Source of the DNA: Gammaproteobacteria bacterium
GTDB lineage: Bacteria; Pseudomonadota; Gammaproteobacteria; Xanthomonadales; SZUA-36
Assembly: GCA_021772935.1 (NCBI GenBank)
Contig: JAJFLA010000013.1
Coordinates: 1-63,946 of the forward strand
DNA: 63,946 nt
Direction of reading: 5' to 3'
Shown: positions 37,951-47,059 of the stretch, one piece after another
Numbering within the stretch: position 1 is the stretch's first letter
Layout of the letters: each line of letters opens with the position of its first letter
Position numbers and translations under genes: made by a program
Notes under the pieces: generated by a model
Told to the model about the DNA's origin: nothing
Database searches by the model: none
Seen by the model: only the letters and a program-made list of their open reading frames with translations

Positions 37951-40900
37951 ATCGTCCTGCTGATTGGCAAGCCAGGGAGTGTGGGCGCGATCTGCACCAT
38001 TCCTATATCGTGCAGGCGCCAGCAGGTTCTGGCAAAACCGAGCTCCTGACCCAACGCACACTGAGCTTGCTTGCGCGAGTTGAAAACCCGGAAGAAGTGG
38101 TTGCGATTACCTTTACGCGCAAGGCAGCAGCAGAAATGAGCAATCGATTACTTGCTCGTTTACAAGCTGCGGCGAAAGCCCTTAAAGCACCCGATGTAAA
38201 CGAAGTGCTTGAGCCCCATGAACAGGTCAGCCGCGAGCTGGCACTGGCCGTCTTAGACAACGATGCCGAGCGGAACTGGAACCTGCTCGAGCAACCCAGC
38301 CGTTTACGTGTCCGCACCATAGACAGCCTGTGCAGCGAGCTCGCGCATCAGTTACCACTGCTTTCCGGACTCGGTGGCGGTCAGCAAATTGCCCGTGATG
38401 CCAATGCCTTATATCGCCAGGCAGCTGCACGAACCATGGCCGTGATTGAAGATGATAACGATGCCCTGCAAAGTGATGTCATCCGGGTGCTGGATCGTTA
38501 CGACAACCAATATGACAAGCTGGTTGAATTATTAACTGCCATGCTGGCGAGTCGTGAGCAGTGGATTGCTCATCTGCTGGCTTCACGTCTGGGCGACGGC
38601 TTTGATCGGCAAGGCATGGAAAACGCCTTACGTTACCTGGTAGAAAACCAGCTCGAATCTGCACGGCAAGCCACACCAGACAGTTTGCTCCGTCAATTAC
38701 CCCGCTTTTACCAATATGCCTTAGGCAATTCGCCAGACAATGAAGCTGAACTGAAAGCATTGCTGCAGGTTTGTGGTGGGCTTGATTGTGATTTTCTTGA
38801 CCTGCCAACTACTGCAGAAGCCTTAACACACTGGCAAACGATGATCACCGGTCTTGTCACCGCTGCGGGTGATCTACGCAAGCGTGCCCCGGATACCAAA
38901 TCCGGCTTTCCCGCTCCATCAAGCGCAAAAGGCGAGGAAAAAGCTCGGCGCAAGGCATTTAAGGATGATTTTAAATCGTTGCTCGATGAGCACCGTGAAA
39001 ATGACCGCATGATAGAGGCCTTCAACATCATCCTCAGCCTGCCAAGCCCCGATTATGAGGATGAAGCCTGGCAGTCTCTCGAATCTCTGATGCGGATATT
39101 GCTAAGGGCTGTGGAAAGCTGGCTGATGGTGATGGCGGAAACCGGGCAAGTCGATTTTGGTGAAATTGCCACTCGTGCAATCCAATCACTCGGCTTTGGG
39201 GACTCGCCCAGTGATCTGGCCTTGCGCATGGACTATCGCATCCAACATTTGCTGGTGGATGAATTTCAGGATACATCAGCCAGCCAGGTCCGCTTATTAG
39301 ACAAGCTCACCACTGGCTGGAGCGACGGTGACGGCCGTACCCTGTTTCTGGTGGGCGATCCGATGCAGTCCATTTATCGTTTCCGCAAGGCGGAAGTAAG
39401 CTTATTCATCAAAGCCTGGCAGGGGCAGCTATTCGATCATATCCAGCTCAAAACATTACAACTTAGCGTCAACTTCCGCTCGGCCAAGCCCATCGTCGAA
39501 TGGGTCAACCAGACATTTCCCGTCGTCATGCCAAAAAATGACGACCCTGTTGTGGGTGCCGTAAGTTACAGCGAGGCCAGTACCAAACCCAACGTATCTG
39601 ATAGCGGAATCGTTGACATACACATACTACCCGAGCGCGACGATGAAGAAGAAGCACGACGGGTTATCGATGTTATCAGCCAATGTGATGAGAATGAAAG
39701 CATCGCTATCCTGGTACGCTCACGCGGCCATGCGAGCGCAATCCTGGCCGAGCTCGACAGCTTAAAACTGAAGCAGCCACGGTATCGTTACCAAACCATA
39801 AAGTTCACACGTCTGGCGGATACAAGCCTGATTCGAGACCTTGTTTCCCTGACGCTCGCATTGATACAACCCGCAGACCGGCTCGCATGGTTGGCCAGCT
39901 TGCGCGCACCCTACATCGGTCTGGACCTGGCCGACCTTGATACCCTGGTGGCGGGTAACTCTGGCAACATTATTCTGGACGCAGTGGCCAGCCGTTGCGG
40001 CAGCGTTGATGAAGGTCTGCAAGACATGCTCAGCGAGGGTGGTCAACAACGACTGCAAAGAGCCGGGCCCATCCTTGTGCAAGCAGTCAACCAGCGGGGC
40101 CGCCAATCCGTCAGATCGCTGGTTGAATCGAGCTGGCTGATGCTGGGCGGTCCTGCCTGTGTGGAAAACGCGAGCGAACTGGATGATGCCACCACCTACT
40201 TTGACTTGCTCGACTCACTGGAGGCTGAAAACCTACCCATTGATCGTGACACACTGGAACTGCATTTGAAGGACCTTCATGCCGAACCGGATGCCGACGC
40301 AAGTGGAAAACTGCAGGTTCTGACCATCTATGCCGCCAAGGGTTTGCAATTCGACACGGTGCTATTACCAGGGCTTAATCGCCCACCAAAGGGTGACAAT
40401 AATAGACTCCTGCATTGGTTTGAGCTGGCGCAAGAAGACAGCATTGTGATGTCACCAATGCGTAACCATGCTGACAAAGAGAAACAGAAAAACTCCGGTG
40501 ATCTTATCCAGTTTATAGCCAACGTTGAAAAGCAACGCCAGAGCCTGGAAGATGGTCGCCTGCTGTATGTTGCAACTACGCGCGCGATAAAAAAACTACA
40601 TTTGTTCGCCGCCATCAAGCCGAACGCCAAAGATGAAATCAAACCACACAGAAGCAGTTTGTTGGGCAGATTATGGCCAGCGATACAACAAAAGCAATCA
40701 CCATTAATCCAGCAGGCCGCGGAAAAATCACCCGTGTCAGAAGCTGATGAGGCAAACAACACCGGTGAGCCAACAGCCCTTAATTTACCGCAACATTACC
40801 GTAGGCTTAATGCCAAATGGCAATTACCAGACCCCCCTGAACCTGTTCAGCAGCTGTTAACAGAACCAACCGAAACTCAAAACTATATTGAATTCAGCTG

Positions 40901-41501
40901 GGCCGGTGAAGACGCTCGTCTGACCGGTAATCTGGTCCATCGTTTATTGCAACTGATAGGCGAACAGGGCGTGGAAACCTGGCAGGGCGAAGGTGGCTTT
41001 CGCAAATATCGTAACTGGTGCCTGCAACAATTACGCAGCGCCGGCGTGCAAAAAGAAAAAGCCGAGGCCATCATCACCCGTGTAGAGGAAGGCATCATCA
41101 ACTGCCTGGCATCGGAACAGGGTAGGTGGATACTTGCAAAGCATGAAGACGCCCATTGTGAATACGCCATCACCGCGGTATTAGGAGAGGTGACAAACGG
41201 CGACGCCAGAAACCAGTCAGGCAACGAGGCGGAAGTAGACCGAGAGGGCGGCCTGACCCAGGCCCGGCCAAGAAACATGGTCCTGGACCGCACTTTCGTC
41301 GAAGACGGTACCCGCTGGATTATTGATTACAAGACCTCAAGTCACGCTGGCGGTGATCTCGAAGGTTTTTTGGAAAACGAGGCCAAGCGTTACCGGGCAC
41401 AACTGCAACGCTACAAGGCCGCACTGGCGGTGACCGAGGCCCGACCGATTAAAACAGCGCTTTATTTCCCCATGCTTGATCGGCTACTTGAGGTCGGTTG
41501 A
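37947..41501 (+). CDS. UvrD/AddA-like helicase-nuclease
   Basis: An 1184-residue superfamily 1A helicase with a C-terminal nuclease. Visible motifs: Walker A QAPAGSGKTELLTQR near residue 25, motif Ia AITFTRKAAAEM, motif II LLVDEFQDTSASQ near 438, motif III LVGDPMQSIYRFRKAE, motif IV LSVNFRS, motif V LTIYAAKGLQFDTVLLPGL, motif VI RLLYVATTRAIKKL. The final 250 residues hold a PD-(D/E)XK domain: ARLTGNLVHRLLQ, LDRTFVEDGTRWIIDYKTSS. With the AddB-like partner it would unwind and resect broken DNA ends. The ATG at 37947 overlaps the preceding stop (ATGA). No recB, recC or recD gene is visible in this window. Confidence 0.93.
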   Translation: MNRPADWQARECGRDLHHSYIVQAPAGSGKTELLTQRTLSLLARVENPEEVVAITFTRKAAAEMSNRLLARLQAAAKALKAPDVNEVLEPHEQVSRELALAVLDNDAERNWNLLEQPSRLRVRTIDSLCSELAHQLPLLSGLGGGQQIARDANALYRQAAARTMAVIEDDNDALQSDVIRVLDRYDNQYDKLVELLTAMLASREQWIAHLLASRLGDGFDRQGMENALRYLVENQLESARQATPDSLLRQLPRFYQYALGNSPDNEAELKALLQVCGGLDCDFLDLPTTAEALTHWQTMITGLVTAAGDLRKRAPDTKSGFPAPSSAKGEEKARRKAFKDDFKSLLDEHRENDRMIEAFNIILSLPSPDYEDEAWQSLESLMRILLRAVESWLMVMAETGQVDFGEIATRAIQSLGFGDSPSDLALRMDYRIQHLLVDEFQDTSASQVRLLDKLTTGWSDGDGRTLFLVGDPMQSIYRFRKAEVSLFIKAWQGQLFDHIQLKTLQLSVNFRSAKPIVEWVNQTFPVVMPKNDDPVVGAVSYSEASTKPNVSDSGIVDIHILPERDDEEEARRVIDVISQCDENESIAILVRSRGHASAILAELDSLKLKQPRYRYQTIKFTRLADTSLIRDLVSLTLALIQPADRLAWLASLRAPYIGLDLADLDTLVAGNSGNIILDAVASRCGSVDEGLQDMLSEGGQQRLQRAGPILVQAVNQRGRQSVRSLVESSWLMLGGPACVENASELDDATTYFDLLDSLEAENLPIDRDTLELHLKDLHAEPDADASGKLQVLTIYAAKGLQFDTVLLPGLNRPPKGDNNRLLHWFELAQEDSIVMSPMRNHADKEKQKNSGDLIQFIANVEKQRQSLEDGRLLYVATTRAIKKLHLFAAIKPNAKDEIKPHRSSLLGRLWPAIQQKQSPLIQQAAEKSPVSEADEANNTGEPTALNLPQHYRRLNAKWQLPDPPEPVQQLLTEPTETQNYIEFSWAGEDARLTGNLVHRLLQLIGEQGVETWQGEGGFRKYRNWCLQQLRSAGVQKEKAEAIITRVEEGIINCLASEQGRWILAKHEDAHCEYAITAVLGEVTNGDARNQSGNEAEVDREGGLTQARPRNMVLDRTFVEDGTRWIIDYKTSSHAGGDLEGFLENEAKRYRAQLQRYKAALAVTEARPIKTALYFPMLDRLLEVG

Positions 41502-41505
41502 GCTA

Positions 41506-42372
41506 CTATTTTTGACCGCCTGTTGCGCTATTTACAGTTTCACTCGCTGGGATAAGCCGGGTTTCACCGGGCACAGTAAATATATCGTGGGCGTTTAAGC
41601 CTGCCGGTCGCCGGGCCGGGTCGACGGGTACGTGCACACCAACGCTATGGTCTGGTTTTAACCGGTTTTCAAGAATATCGGGGCCACCTTTTGAAACAAA
41701 AAACCAATACGGTGGAAAAGCCATATTGATATGCGCTTTTTCCCAGTAGGCAGCATCCCGCGCGAAATGAACATCATTGGGATCGGCATCACCCATATGC
41801 AGTACGGTGGTGGTTTCATTCAGGGTCACGCGCCAGGAAATATTTGAAACATCAAGTCGTGAAGTTGGCCAACCTGAATGTGGAATACGCACCGCTTCAA
41901 TCTTAAGACCCTCCATAGCCAGGCTCACGGGCTCGTCTTTATAAGCAAGCTCAACGGCAGTAACGCGGTTAAATAATGCCTCATCCCCTGCACCGGCAAG
42001 CTTGCGCAAGCCCGCTACCGCGTAGGCCGGCGCATATAAATGAATGCCCTGCTGCAACTTGAGCAAACGCAGGATATCCGCCGCAGAATAGTGATCTTCA
42101 TGCGCATGAGAGATAAAAACCGCATCGACGCCATCAAACGGTGGCGAGCCTGCAAACAGTGCTTCTTCCATATGCCTGGGCAATAACTGGTACTGCCCGT
42201 AGCTATTGCGGAATAAAGGATCAAACAGCACCTTGGTGTCACCCTGCACCACCATCAGGCCTTCATTGGCCATGTAATGAGCAGTTGCGCTGGTCGCATC
42301 CGGGGCTTTTGCGTGAGCAATACTGGTCGAAACGAGCAGTAACAGCAGTGTGAGAAATAAGCGTTTATTCAT
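41506..42372 (-). CDS. Secreted metallo-beta-lactamase-fold hydrolase (UlaG-like)
   Basis: A 288-residue protein with a signal peptide (MNKRLFLTLLLLLVSTSIAHA) and an MBL fold: TSATAHYMANEGLMVVQGDTKVLFDP, the metal motif HAHEDHYSAADIL, IPHSGWP, and HMGDADPND with the later metal ligands. It looks closer to the UlaG/L-ascorbate-lactonase-like branch than to beta-lactamases. The substrate is unknown. The ATG at 42372 suits the signal peptide; a longer frame from 42393 runs into the repeat array. It is convergent with the helicase gene, with a 4-nt gap between stops. Confidence 0.85.
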   Translation of the reverse strand: MNKRLFLTLLLLLVSTSIAHAKAPDATSATAHYMANEGLMVVQGDTKVLFDPLFRNSYGQYQLLPRHMEEALFAGSPPFDGVDAVFISHAHEDHYSAADILRLLKLQQGIHLYAPAYAVAGLRKLAGAGDEALFNRVTAVELAYKDEPVSLAMEGLKIEAVRIPHSGWPTSRLDVSNISWRVTLNETTTVLHMGDADPNDVHFARDAAYWEKAHINMAFPPYWFFVSKGGPDILENRLKPDHSVGVHVPVDPARRPAGLNAHDIFTVPGETRLIPASETVNSATGGQK

Positions 42373-42545
42373 AGTTTTACCATTAAGCAACATCCAGGGG
42401 TCAGATTCAAATGCGAAAACTCCGTCACCTTTACCACCACTGTCAAAACATTTGAGTCTGACCCCGGCCAGGCATCACCCCCACCCCAAGGGTCAGATTC
42501 AAATGCGAAAAACCCATCATAGCTTTGGCCATTAAGTAACATCCA
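42370..42545. repeat. REP-like 'ggggtcag' repeats flanked by a 28-bp direct repeat
   Basis: Three repeat units: AGGGGTCAGATTCAAATGCG at 42396, CATTTGAGTCTGACCCC at 42449-42465 (inverted), and AGGGTCAGATTCAAATGCG at 42489. The first and second can pair as a hairpin. The block is bracketed by two similar segments, CATAG(T/C)TTT..CCATTAAG(C/T)AACATCCA, at about 42370-42395 and 42517-42545. The right copy is the 3' end of the antitoxin gene, so the left copy is a duplicated fragment of it. Confidence 0.75.
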
Positions 42546-42801
42546 ACAAGGCGTGCGGGTTTTTGTCAGCGATCAAAAGTAATGTGCGTGCAGCCCCCGA
42601 TGGAATACGGCGCCCTTGTTCCCAATCCTGGAGTGTTCGCACCGATACTCCGAGTAATGTGGCAAATCGTGACTGTGACAATCCGGTCTTCTCACGGATC
42701 TCCGCAACGGGCGGCACATTCAGTGTCCTTCCGGTCTCACCCCGTTTGAGGTCTTGGATTCCCCACAAAATTTCGGAGCCGATATCTCTTTCTTCAGTCA
42801 T
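42532..42801 (-). CDS. HigA-like antitoxin (XRE helix-turn-helix)
   Basis: About 89 residues: MTEERDIGSEILWGIQDLKRG followed by a helix-turn-helix (IREKTGLSQSRFATLLGVSVRTLQDWEQGRRIPSGAARTLL). This is the type of antitoxin encoded downstream of RelE/HigB toxins; it neutralises the toxin and represses the operon. The ATG at 42801 overlaps the end of the toxin frame by eight bases, the usual coupling; an ATG at 42816 is also possible. The toxin gene upstream carries a nonsense codon, so this antitoxin may now be an orphan. Confidence 0.85.
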   Translation of the reverse strand: MTEERDIGSEILWGIQDLKRGETGRTLNVPPVAEIREKTGLSQSRFATLLGVSVRTLQDWEQGRRIPSGAARTLLLIADKNPHALLDVT

Positions 42802-43108
42802 TTTCAATTTCCTCACGAATCTGCCTCAAAAGATGACCTGGAATTGAGTCAGTCACATTCTTTGGATAAATCGTAAGCATCCATATGATGCCCTTTGGGC
42901 GGCGAACAAAGTAGATAACTCGATATCCGCCACGCTAGCCACGACCAGCCGCAGCCCAACGAAGTTTTCTTACACCCCCGGAGCCGCGTATGACCGCTCC
43001 GGCCGTAGGGTTTTGAATTAATTCTGCTTGTAGACGGTTGTAGTCTTCATCGGACAAATACTCTTGTACGAGTCGCGAAAACAACTGCGTCTCAACAAAG
43101 CTGAGCAT
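42794..43108 (-). pseudogene. RelE/HigB-type toxin with in-frame amber codon
   Basis: Read through, the frame encodes a 104-residue RelE/HigB-family mRNA interferase: MLSFVETQLFSRLVQEYLSDE, LIQNPTAGAVIRGSGGVRKLRWAAAGRG, then a TAG at 42935-42937, then RGGYRVIYFVRRPKG, IWMLTIYPKN and a normal C-terminus ending IREEIEND. Family members usually have a lysine at the stop position (GRGKRGG), so a single A-to-T change of AAG to TAG explains it. Residues beyond the stop, including the conserved RVIY and the C-terminal Y, are needed for activity in the family, so the truncated 57-residue product should be inactive. Confidence 0.82.
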
Positions 43109-43230
43109 GGAAATTATACGGCATTGCCGTATATTGTTAAAGATAGTGTATTCATCGGCTAAATATGCGCGAGTCATACCCCCTTAGATATCGGGAAAAA
43201 CTATTTATCTTGTAGGTGATTTTAGTCAGC

Positions 43231-43483
43231 AGGGGTCAGATTCAAATGCGAAAACCCATCACTTTTCCCACCCCTGTCAAAGCATTTGAGTCTGACCCCG
43301 ATCAGGCATCACCCCCGCCCCAGGGGTCAGATTCAAATGCGAAAACTCCATCACTTTTCCCACCACCTTCAAAGCATTTGAGTCTGACCCCGATCAGGCA
43401 TCACCCCCACTCCAGGGGTCAGATTCAAATGCGAAAACTCCATCACTTTTCCCACCACCTTCAAAGCATTTGAGTCTGACCCC
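43231..43483. repeat. Tandem REP-like array, about three units of 92 bp
   Basis: Forward motif AGGGGTCAGATTCAAATGCG begins at 43231, 43322 and 43414 (periods 91 and 92). Each is followed about 31 bp later by the inverted partner CATTTGAGTCTGACCCC (43283, 43375, 43467). The pairs match 16 of 17 bases and can form long hairpins. The filler between them is almost identical between units. The open frames that run through this array are artefacts of the repeat. Confidence 0.85.
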
Positions 43484-43499
43484 GGCATCACCCCATCGC

Positions 43500-43689
43500 C
43501 GGCTGGCGGATGATGAATACCTACCCGGTGAGATTCTCGATACAGGTGCCTATGAAGACGCACTGGCAGCATTCAGGGAGGCATTGAAGAAAAGCCATTA
43601 AATATTACCGCAATGCGCTCAAACGTGACCCGAAGCTTGCCAGTGCGTTGAGAGCGTTGGTTGAGCTGGAGAGAATGGGGAAAGAGTAA
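43500..43689 (+). pseudogene. Remnant of a TPR-containing protein
   Basis: Two adjoining frame pieces read RRLADDEYLPGEILDTGAYEDALAAFREALKKSH (stop) and, one frame over, YYRNALKRDPKLASALRALVELERMGKE (stop at 43687-43689). Together they resemble the last TPR helices of a larger protein, with no start and a frame break between. Nothing upstream supports a complete gene; the REP array replaces it. I regard it as a decayed gene end. Confidence 0.5.
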
Positions 43690-43819
43690 CAACTGCACCG
43701 CTTTGCACCGGGCCCTTCATAACTTGAAGCCTCAATCAAAGAATGCATTGTGTGCTGTTTCACCTTCGGAAAGGAAAATTATCGCGGCTCTCGTGTAGCG
43801 GGTCTTGAGAGTATGGTAG

Positions 43820-44032
43820 TTAAGCGGCGACTTCCACAAAATCGAATGAAGACGCGGGGGGCGGGATTTCTTCTCCATGCTCTTTCAAGCTCTGGAGGTG
43901 GAGTTCAATTGCTTCCTGGATGAGTTTAATAACTTCTCTCCGGGACTCTCCCACAACAGCACAGCCAGGAAGATCTGGCGCGTAAGCGCCGAAACTCTTT
44001 GAGCCTTTTTCAATGACTATGGCGTATTTCAT
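43820..44032 (-). CDS. HicB-like antitoxin
   Basis: A 70-residue protein with the HicB core: YAIVIEKGSKSFGAYAPDLPGCAVVGESRREVIKLIQEAIELHLQSLKEHGEEIPPP. It is the antitoxin of the HicA toxin encoded 3 nt upstream. The short form, without a C-terminal DNA-binding domain, is common. It should bind and block HicA; operon repression would need another factor or a complex. Confidence 0.9.
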   Translation of the reverse strand: MKYAIVIEKGSKSFGAYAPDLPGCAVVGESRREVIKLIQEAIELHLQSLKEHGEEIPPPASSFDFVEVAA

Positions 44033-44035
44033 TAA

Positions 44036-44227
44036 TTAATCATACTTCAATTTGGCTTGTTTAAAGATATTTTTCAGAGTGCCGATTGGAATATCAACGC
44101 CGTACTTTCCCGCAACAGTTACGGTACCAGACTTTTCTGGATGACGAAACTGGCGATGACTACCCTTCATACGCACTTGTTCCCAGCCATCTTGGCGCAG
44201 CAACTTAAGAACATCCCTGACTTTCAC
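44036..44227 (-). CDS. HicA toxin
   Basis: A 63-residue double-stranded-RNA-binding-like mRNA interferase: VKVRDVLKLLRQDGWEQVRMKGSHRQFRHPEKSGTVTVAGKYGVDIPIGTLKNIFKQAKL. The catalytic histidine lies in GSHRQFRHP. The start is GTG at 44227, the usual HicA N-terminus; an upstream in-frame ATG at 44293 would add 22 unrelated residues. First gene of a two-gene operon with hicB, order toxin-antitoxin. All key residues are present, so the module looks intact. Confidence 0.9.
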   Translation of the reverse strand: MKVRDVLKLLRQDGWEQVRMKGSHRQFRHPEKSGTVTVAGKYGVDIPIGTLKNIFKQAKLKYD

Positions 44228-44499
44228 AAGCAGAGCTTGCCATATGGTGAGGTTTGCTGGCATTGGCAGATCACCTAACGTTTTGTAGGCCATTTTAGTC
44301 TAGCGAGTCCAGCTCAATTCATGGTCAGTTCCCTCGCGCTTACAACAAACACGCTGTCAGTTTGGAAGATTAGATGTTGCTGTCGGGGCTTTCGTCAGTT
44401 TTTTTAATGACTTTCTTGTATAGCCAAATTAGGCAGGTATTTAACTTAAGCCTGGTTTAGACTGTGGCGAAATTTGCCTCTAGCCTGAAGGGTTTGTGT

Positions 44500-46380
44500 A
44501 TGAAGAATCTCCAATCGGTGTTTAACCTGCTGTCATTTATTCTGGTATTTCAGTTTACTCAGCCAGTACTGGCTGCTGAGCAGAAAGTGGTTCCTGCAAC
44601 TCTGGAGGAATTAAAAACAGCCGTTGCTGACGTCATTCAGGAGAAAGACGTTCCCGCCGTAGGCATTGCCATGGTCGATGAAAATGGACCGGTCTGGATT
44701 GGCGCGCTTGGGAAAGCCAATATCGAGAGTGATGTTGATGCAGACGAACATACCCTGTTCCGTATTGGATCAACCTCAAAAATGTTTGTTGCGTTGTCAA
44801 TACTTAAGCTGGTTGAAGAGGGCAAACTGTCATTGGATGATCGTGTTGCCGATTTGGCGCCGGGCGTGGTTTTTGAAAACCAATGGGAGTCAACAGACCC
44901 GATACGCCTGGTCCACTTGCTGGAGCACACCACCGGCTGGGATGATATCCACCTGCCGGATTACGCGCACAACGACCCAACGCCAGCCACATTGAAAGAG
45001 GCTCTCGACAATCACCCGCATTCACGTATTTCCCGCTGGAAGCCCGGCACACGTATGTCCTACTGCAATGCCGGCCCGCCCGTAGCCGCCTATATCGTTG
45101 CACAGGTTACGGGTCAGAACTTTGAACAGTATGTACAGGAAAATTTCTTTGCGCCCATGGGCATGGATACCATGACCTATTTGCTGACCGATGATGTCCG
45201 GCAACAGGGCGCCACCCTGTACGCCAATGGAAATCAGCCGCAGGAATACTGGCATATCAGCCTGCGACCTTCGGGTTCAATCAATGCTTCGCCCGTTGAT
45301 ATGGCTAAGTTTGTGCAGTTCTATCTGAATCGCGGTGCTGTTGACGGGCAACAATTGATTTCACGCAGTTCACTTGAACGCATGGAAACCGTGACCTCAA
45401 CCAGTGGTGCGAAGGCCGGCCAGTCAACGGGTTATGGTCTCAATAATTATTCAGCGACGTATAAAAGCTGGGTATACCGTGAGCATAACGGTGGCGTGAA
45501 CGGGGGCCTTACAGAATTCTCTTATCTTCCTGAAGCCGGTGCCGGTCATGCGATCATGATCAATTCTGACAGTGGAGAAGCATACCGGGAAATATCCAGG
45601 CTGGTTCGTGCCTATGAGACCCGTAACTTAGCGCCGAAAGTTGTTGAGGCAGAAATGGAGGTTACGCCAGCAAACCGTGAAATCGAAGGTTTTTATTACG
45701 CAATCAACCCCCGTCAGCAAATGGCATTTTTTATGGAACGCGTGATGAATGTTCAGCAACTGTCTTTTGAAGGCAACCGACTACAACGCAAAGGGCTGTT
45801 CGATAACAAGCCCGTGTATTACTTTCCGGTCAGCGATGAGCTGTACAAATCAGCAAAAACCGGACTGGTTTCCCTCTCCCGTACGACAGACCCCCTGGCC
45901 GGTGCCGTTGTGCATTCCAATATGGCCACGCTTAAGCCGGTGAGCGCAATCATGGTCTACGGCCAGCTCAGTATAGCGGCATTGTGGGGGTTTTTCATTG
46001 CCAGCTCCCTGCTGTTTTTCCCGGTTTGGCTGGTGCGACGCCTGCGTGGAAAAATCAAGCCCGGTGCAGCGATCAAAATCCGCCTGTGGCCTTTGCTGGC
46101 GGGTGTCTCAATGCTGGTTATGATCGGCTTGTTCATGCAGGGTATATCAGACCCCTTCAAGCAACTCGGTGAGCCCACGACAATATCAATCGGCATTATG
46201 CTCTCAACCCTGACGTTCGCGCTATTCGCGCTTATGGGATTGAGCCGCTGCTGGCGTGAGAGAAAAACGAGTATGAACCGTGTTGCATACTGGCATTCCA
46301 CAGCGGCCACGATGTTGCACGTTATCCTGGCGCTTTATTTTCTGAGTTTTGGCGTTATTGGTTTGATGACCTGGGCTTGA
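44500..46380 (+). CDS. Membrane-anchored serine hydrolase of the beta-lactamase/class C family
   Basis: A 626-residue protein with a signal peptide (to about residue 26, LAA). Its class-C-like domain has the nucleophile motif SxxK in GSTSKMFVAL (about residue 104), YxN in MSYCNAGPPVAAY, and a third motif in REHNGGVNGGLTEFSYLP. After residue about 380 comes a second domain, then four membrane helices at the C-terminus. Members are esterases, D-Ala-D-Ala-acting enzymes or peptidases rather than antibiotic-resistance enzymes; substrate unknown. I chose the ATG at 44500, with AAGGG 7 nt upstream, over the GTG at 44464. It sits alone inside the toxin-antitoxin island. Confidence 0.86.
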   Translation: MKNLQSVFNLLSFILVFQFTQPVLAAEQKVVPATLEELKTAVADVIQEKDVPAVGIAMVDENGPVWIGALGKANIESDVDADEHTLFRIGSTSKMFVALSILKLVEEGKLSLDDRVADLAPGVVFENQWESTDPIRLVHLLEHTTGWDDIHLPDYAHNDPTPATLKEALDNHPHSRISRWKPGTRMSYCNAGPPVAAYIVAQVTGQNFEQYVQENFFAPMGMDTMTYLLTDDVRQQGATLYANGNQPQEYWHISLRPSGSINASPVDMAKFVQFYLNRGAVDGQQLISRSSLERMETVTSTSGAKAGQSTGYGLNNYSATYKSWVYREHNGGVNGGLTEFSYLPEAGAGHAIMINSDSGEAYREISRLVRAYETRNLAPKVVEAEMEVTPANREIEGFYYAINPRQQMAFFMERVMNVQQLSFEGNRLQRKGLFDNKPVYYFPVSDELYKSAKTGLVSLSRTTDPLAGAVVHSNMATLKPVSAIMVYGQLSIAALWGFFIASSLLFFPVWLVRRLRGKIKPGAAIKIRLWPLLAGVSMLVMIGLFMQGISDPFKQLGEPTTISIGIMLSTLTFALFALMGLSRCWRERKTSMNRVAYWHSTAATMLHVILALYFLSFGVIGLMTWA

Positions 46381-46639
46381 TTACAAGGGATGGGGCCGGC
46401 TGGCCGAGGTGAAAGTGCGCGATTAGGGCGACTCCTTCTATTGGCAAAATATAATAACCATTGAAAGGTTGCTTGAATGTGAAGACGGTATCTATAGTCC
46501 TGCTAATTGAATAAATGTATCCGGCCCGTTTTTTCGATGGGCTCTACCTGCCCCATTATTTCTGGAGCCTCGCCCTACCCAATGCCCGGCTTGCCGATGT
46601 TTTACTGCTTCGTGCCCTCCGGGTTTGGCCATCAACCCA

Positions 46640-47059
46640 TCACGGCGCCGTCAGTTGTTGAACAGCTGCCGCCACTGTTTGAGCGGCTGCAACCAAATCA
46701 GTCACCAGGCGTTCATCCACATTCAGGTCTCCCTCGTATTCTCCCAAGTTGCGGGTGTCATGCGCTTTTGCCAAAATCCGCCAAACTTCAGGGCCCAACC
46801 CAAGTGTACGCGGCACCACTTGAAATACGATGTAACGATGTTTTGCACGATAGCCGTGACTTCTTAAAGCAGCCAAACATAATGCATGTGCAGCGTTATA
46901 GGCCAAATCAAAGCGGCTTTCCAAAGAGAGTCCTGTATTTGCGGCATCATGCAGGCGGGCAAGACCAGAACTTTTCAGGCCATTGAATTCATTGCGATCA
47001 GGCGGTTCCGCTGCCAACGGTCCATTATGTCCTGTCAGATTATCCAGTTGGGAGTTCAC
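46640..47059 (-). CDS. HEPN-domain protein (SAV_6107-like), partner of the nucleotidyltransferase
   Basis: A 139-residue helical protein: LARLHDAANTGLSLESRFDLAYNAAHALCLAALRSHGYRAKHRYIVFQ, and AKAHDTRNLGEYEGDLNVDERLVTDLVAAA near the end, the 'H-x-x-R-N-x-x-E-Y-x-G-D' block seen in HEPN proteins paired with MNT nucleotidyltransferases. HEPN domains often act as RNases or as substrates of the paired enzyme. Start is GTG at 47059, overlapping the MNT gene's end by 20 nt. Second gene of the operon. Confidence 0.8.
   Translation of the reverse strand: MNSQLDNLTGHNGPLAAEPPDRNEFNGLKSSGLARLHDAANTGLSLESRFDLAYNAAHALCLAALRSHGYRAKHRYIVFQVVPRTLGLGPEVWRILAKAHDTRNLGEYEGDLNVDERLVTDLVAAAQTVAAAVQQLTAP

Noticed and set aside
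42935-42937. TAG in the toxin gene and TGA at 49764 as recoding (pyrrolysine or selenocysteine)
   Set aside because: Homologues have ordinary Lys and Trp at these sites, no SECIS-like hairpin was seen after the TGA, and the two different stops fit simple nonsense mutations.
43216-43473. 85-codon open frame through the REP array
   Set aside because: It repeats the same peptide in phase with the 92-bp repeat and has no independent support; it is a by-product of the array.
42396-43483. 'ggggtcag' repeats considered as a CRISPR array
   Set aside because: The units are inverted pairs with nearly identical filler between copies, only a few units exist, and no cas genes are present.
44500-46380. 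Serine hydrolase as an antibiotic-resistance beta-lactamase
   Set aside because: The long second domain and four C-terminal membrane helices are unlike AmpC; the class-C fold alone does not imply drug hydrolysis.
46507-46986. 159-codon plus-strand frame over the HEPN gene
   Set aside because: It is antisense to a gene with clear HEPN family sequence that is coupled to the MNT gene.
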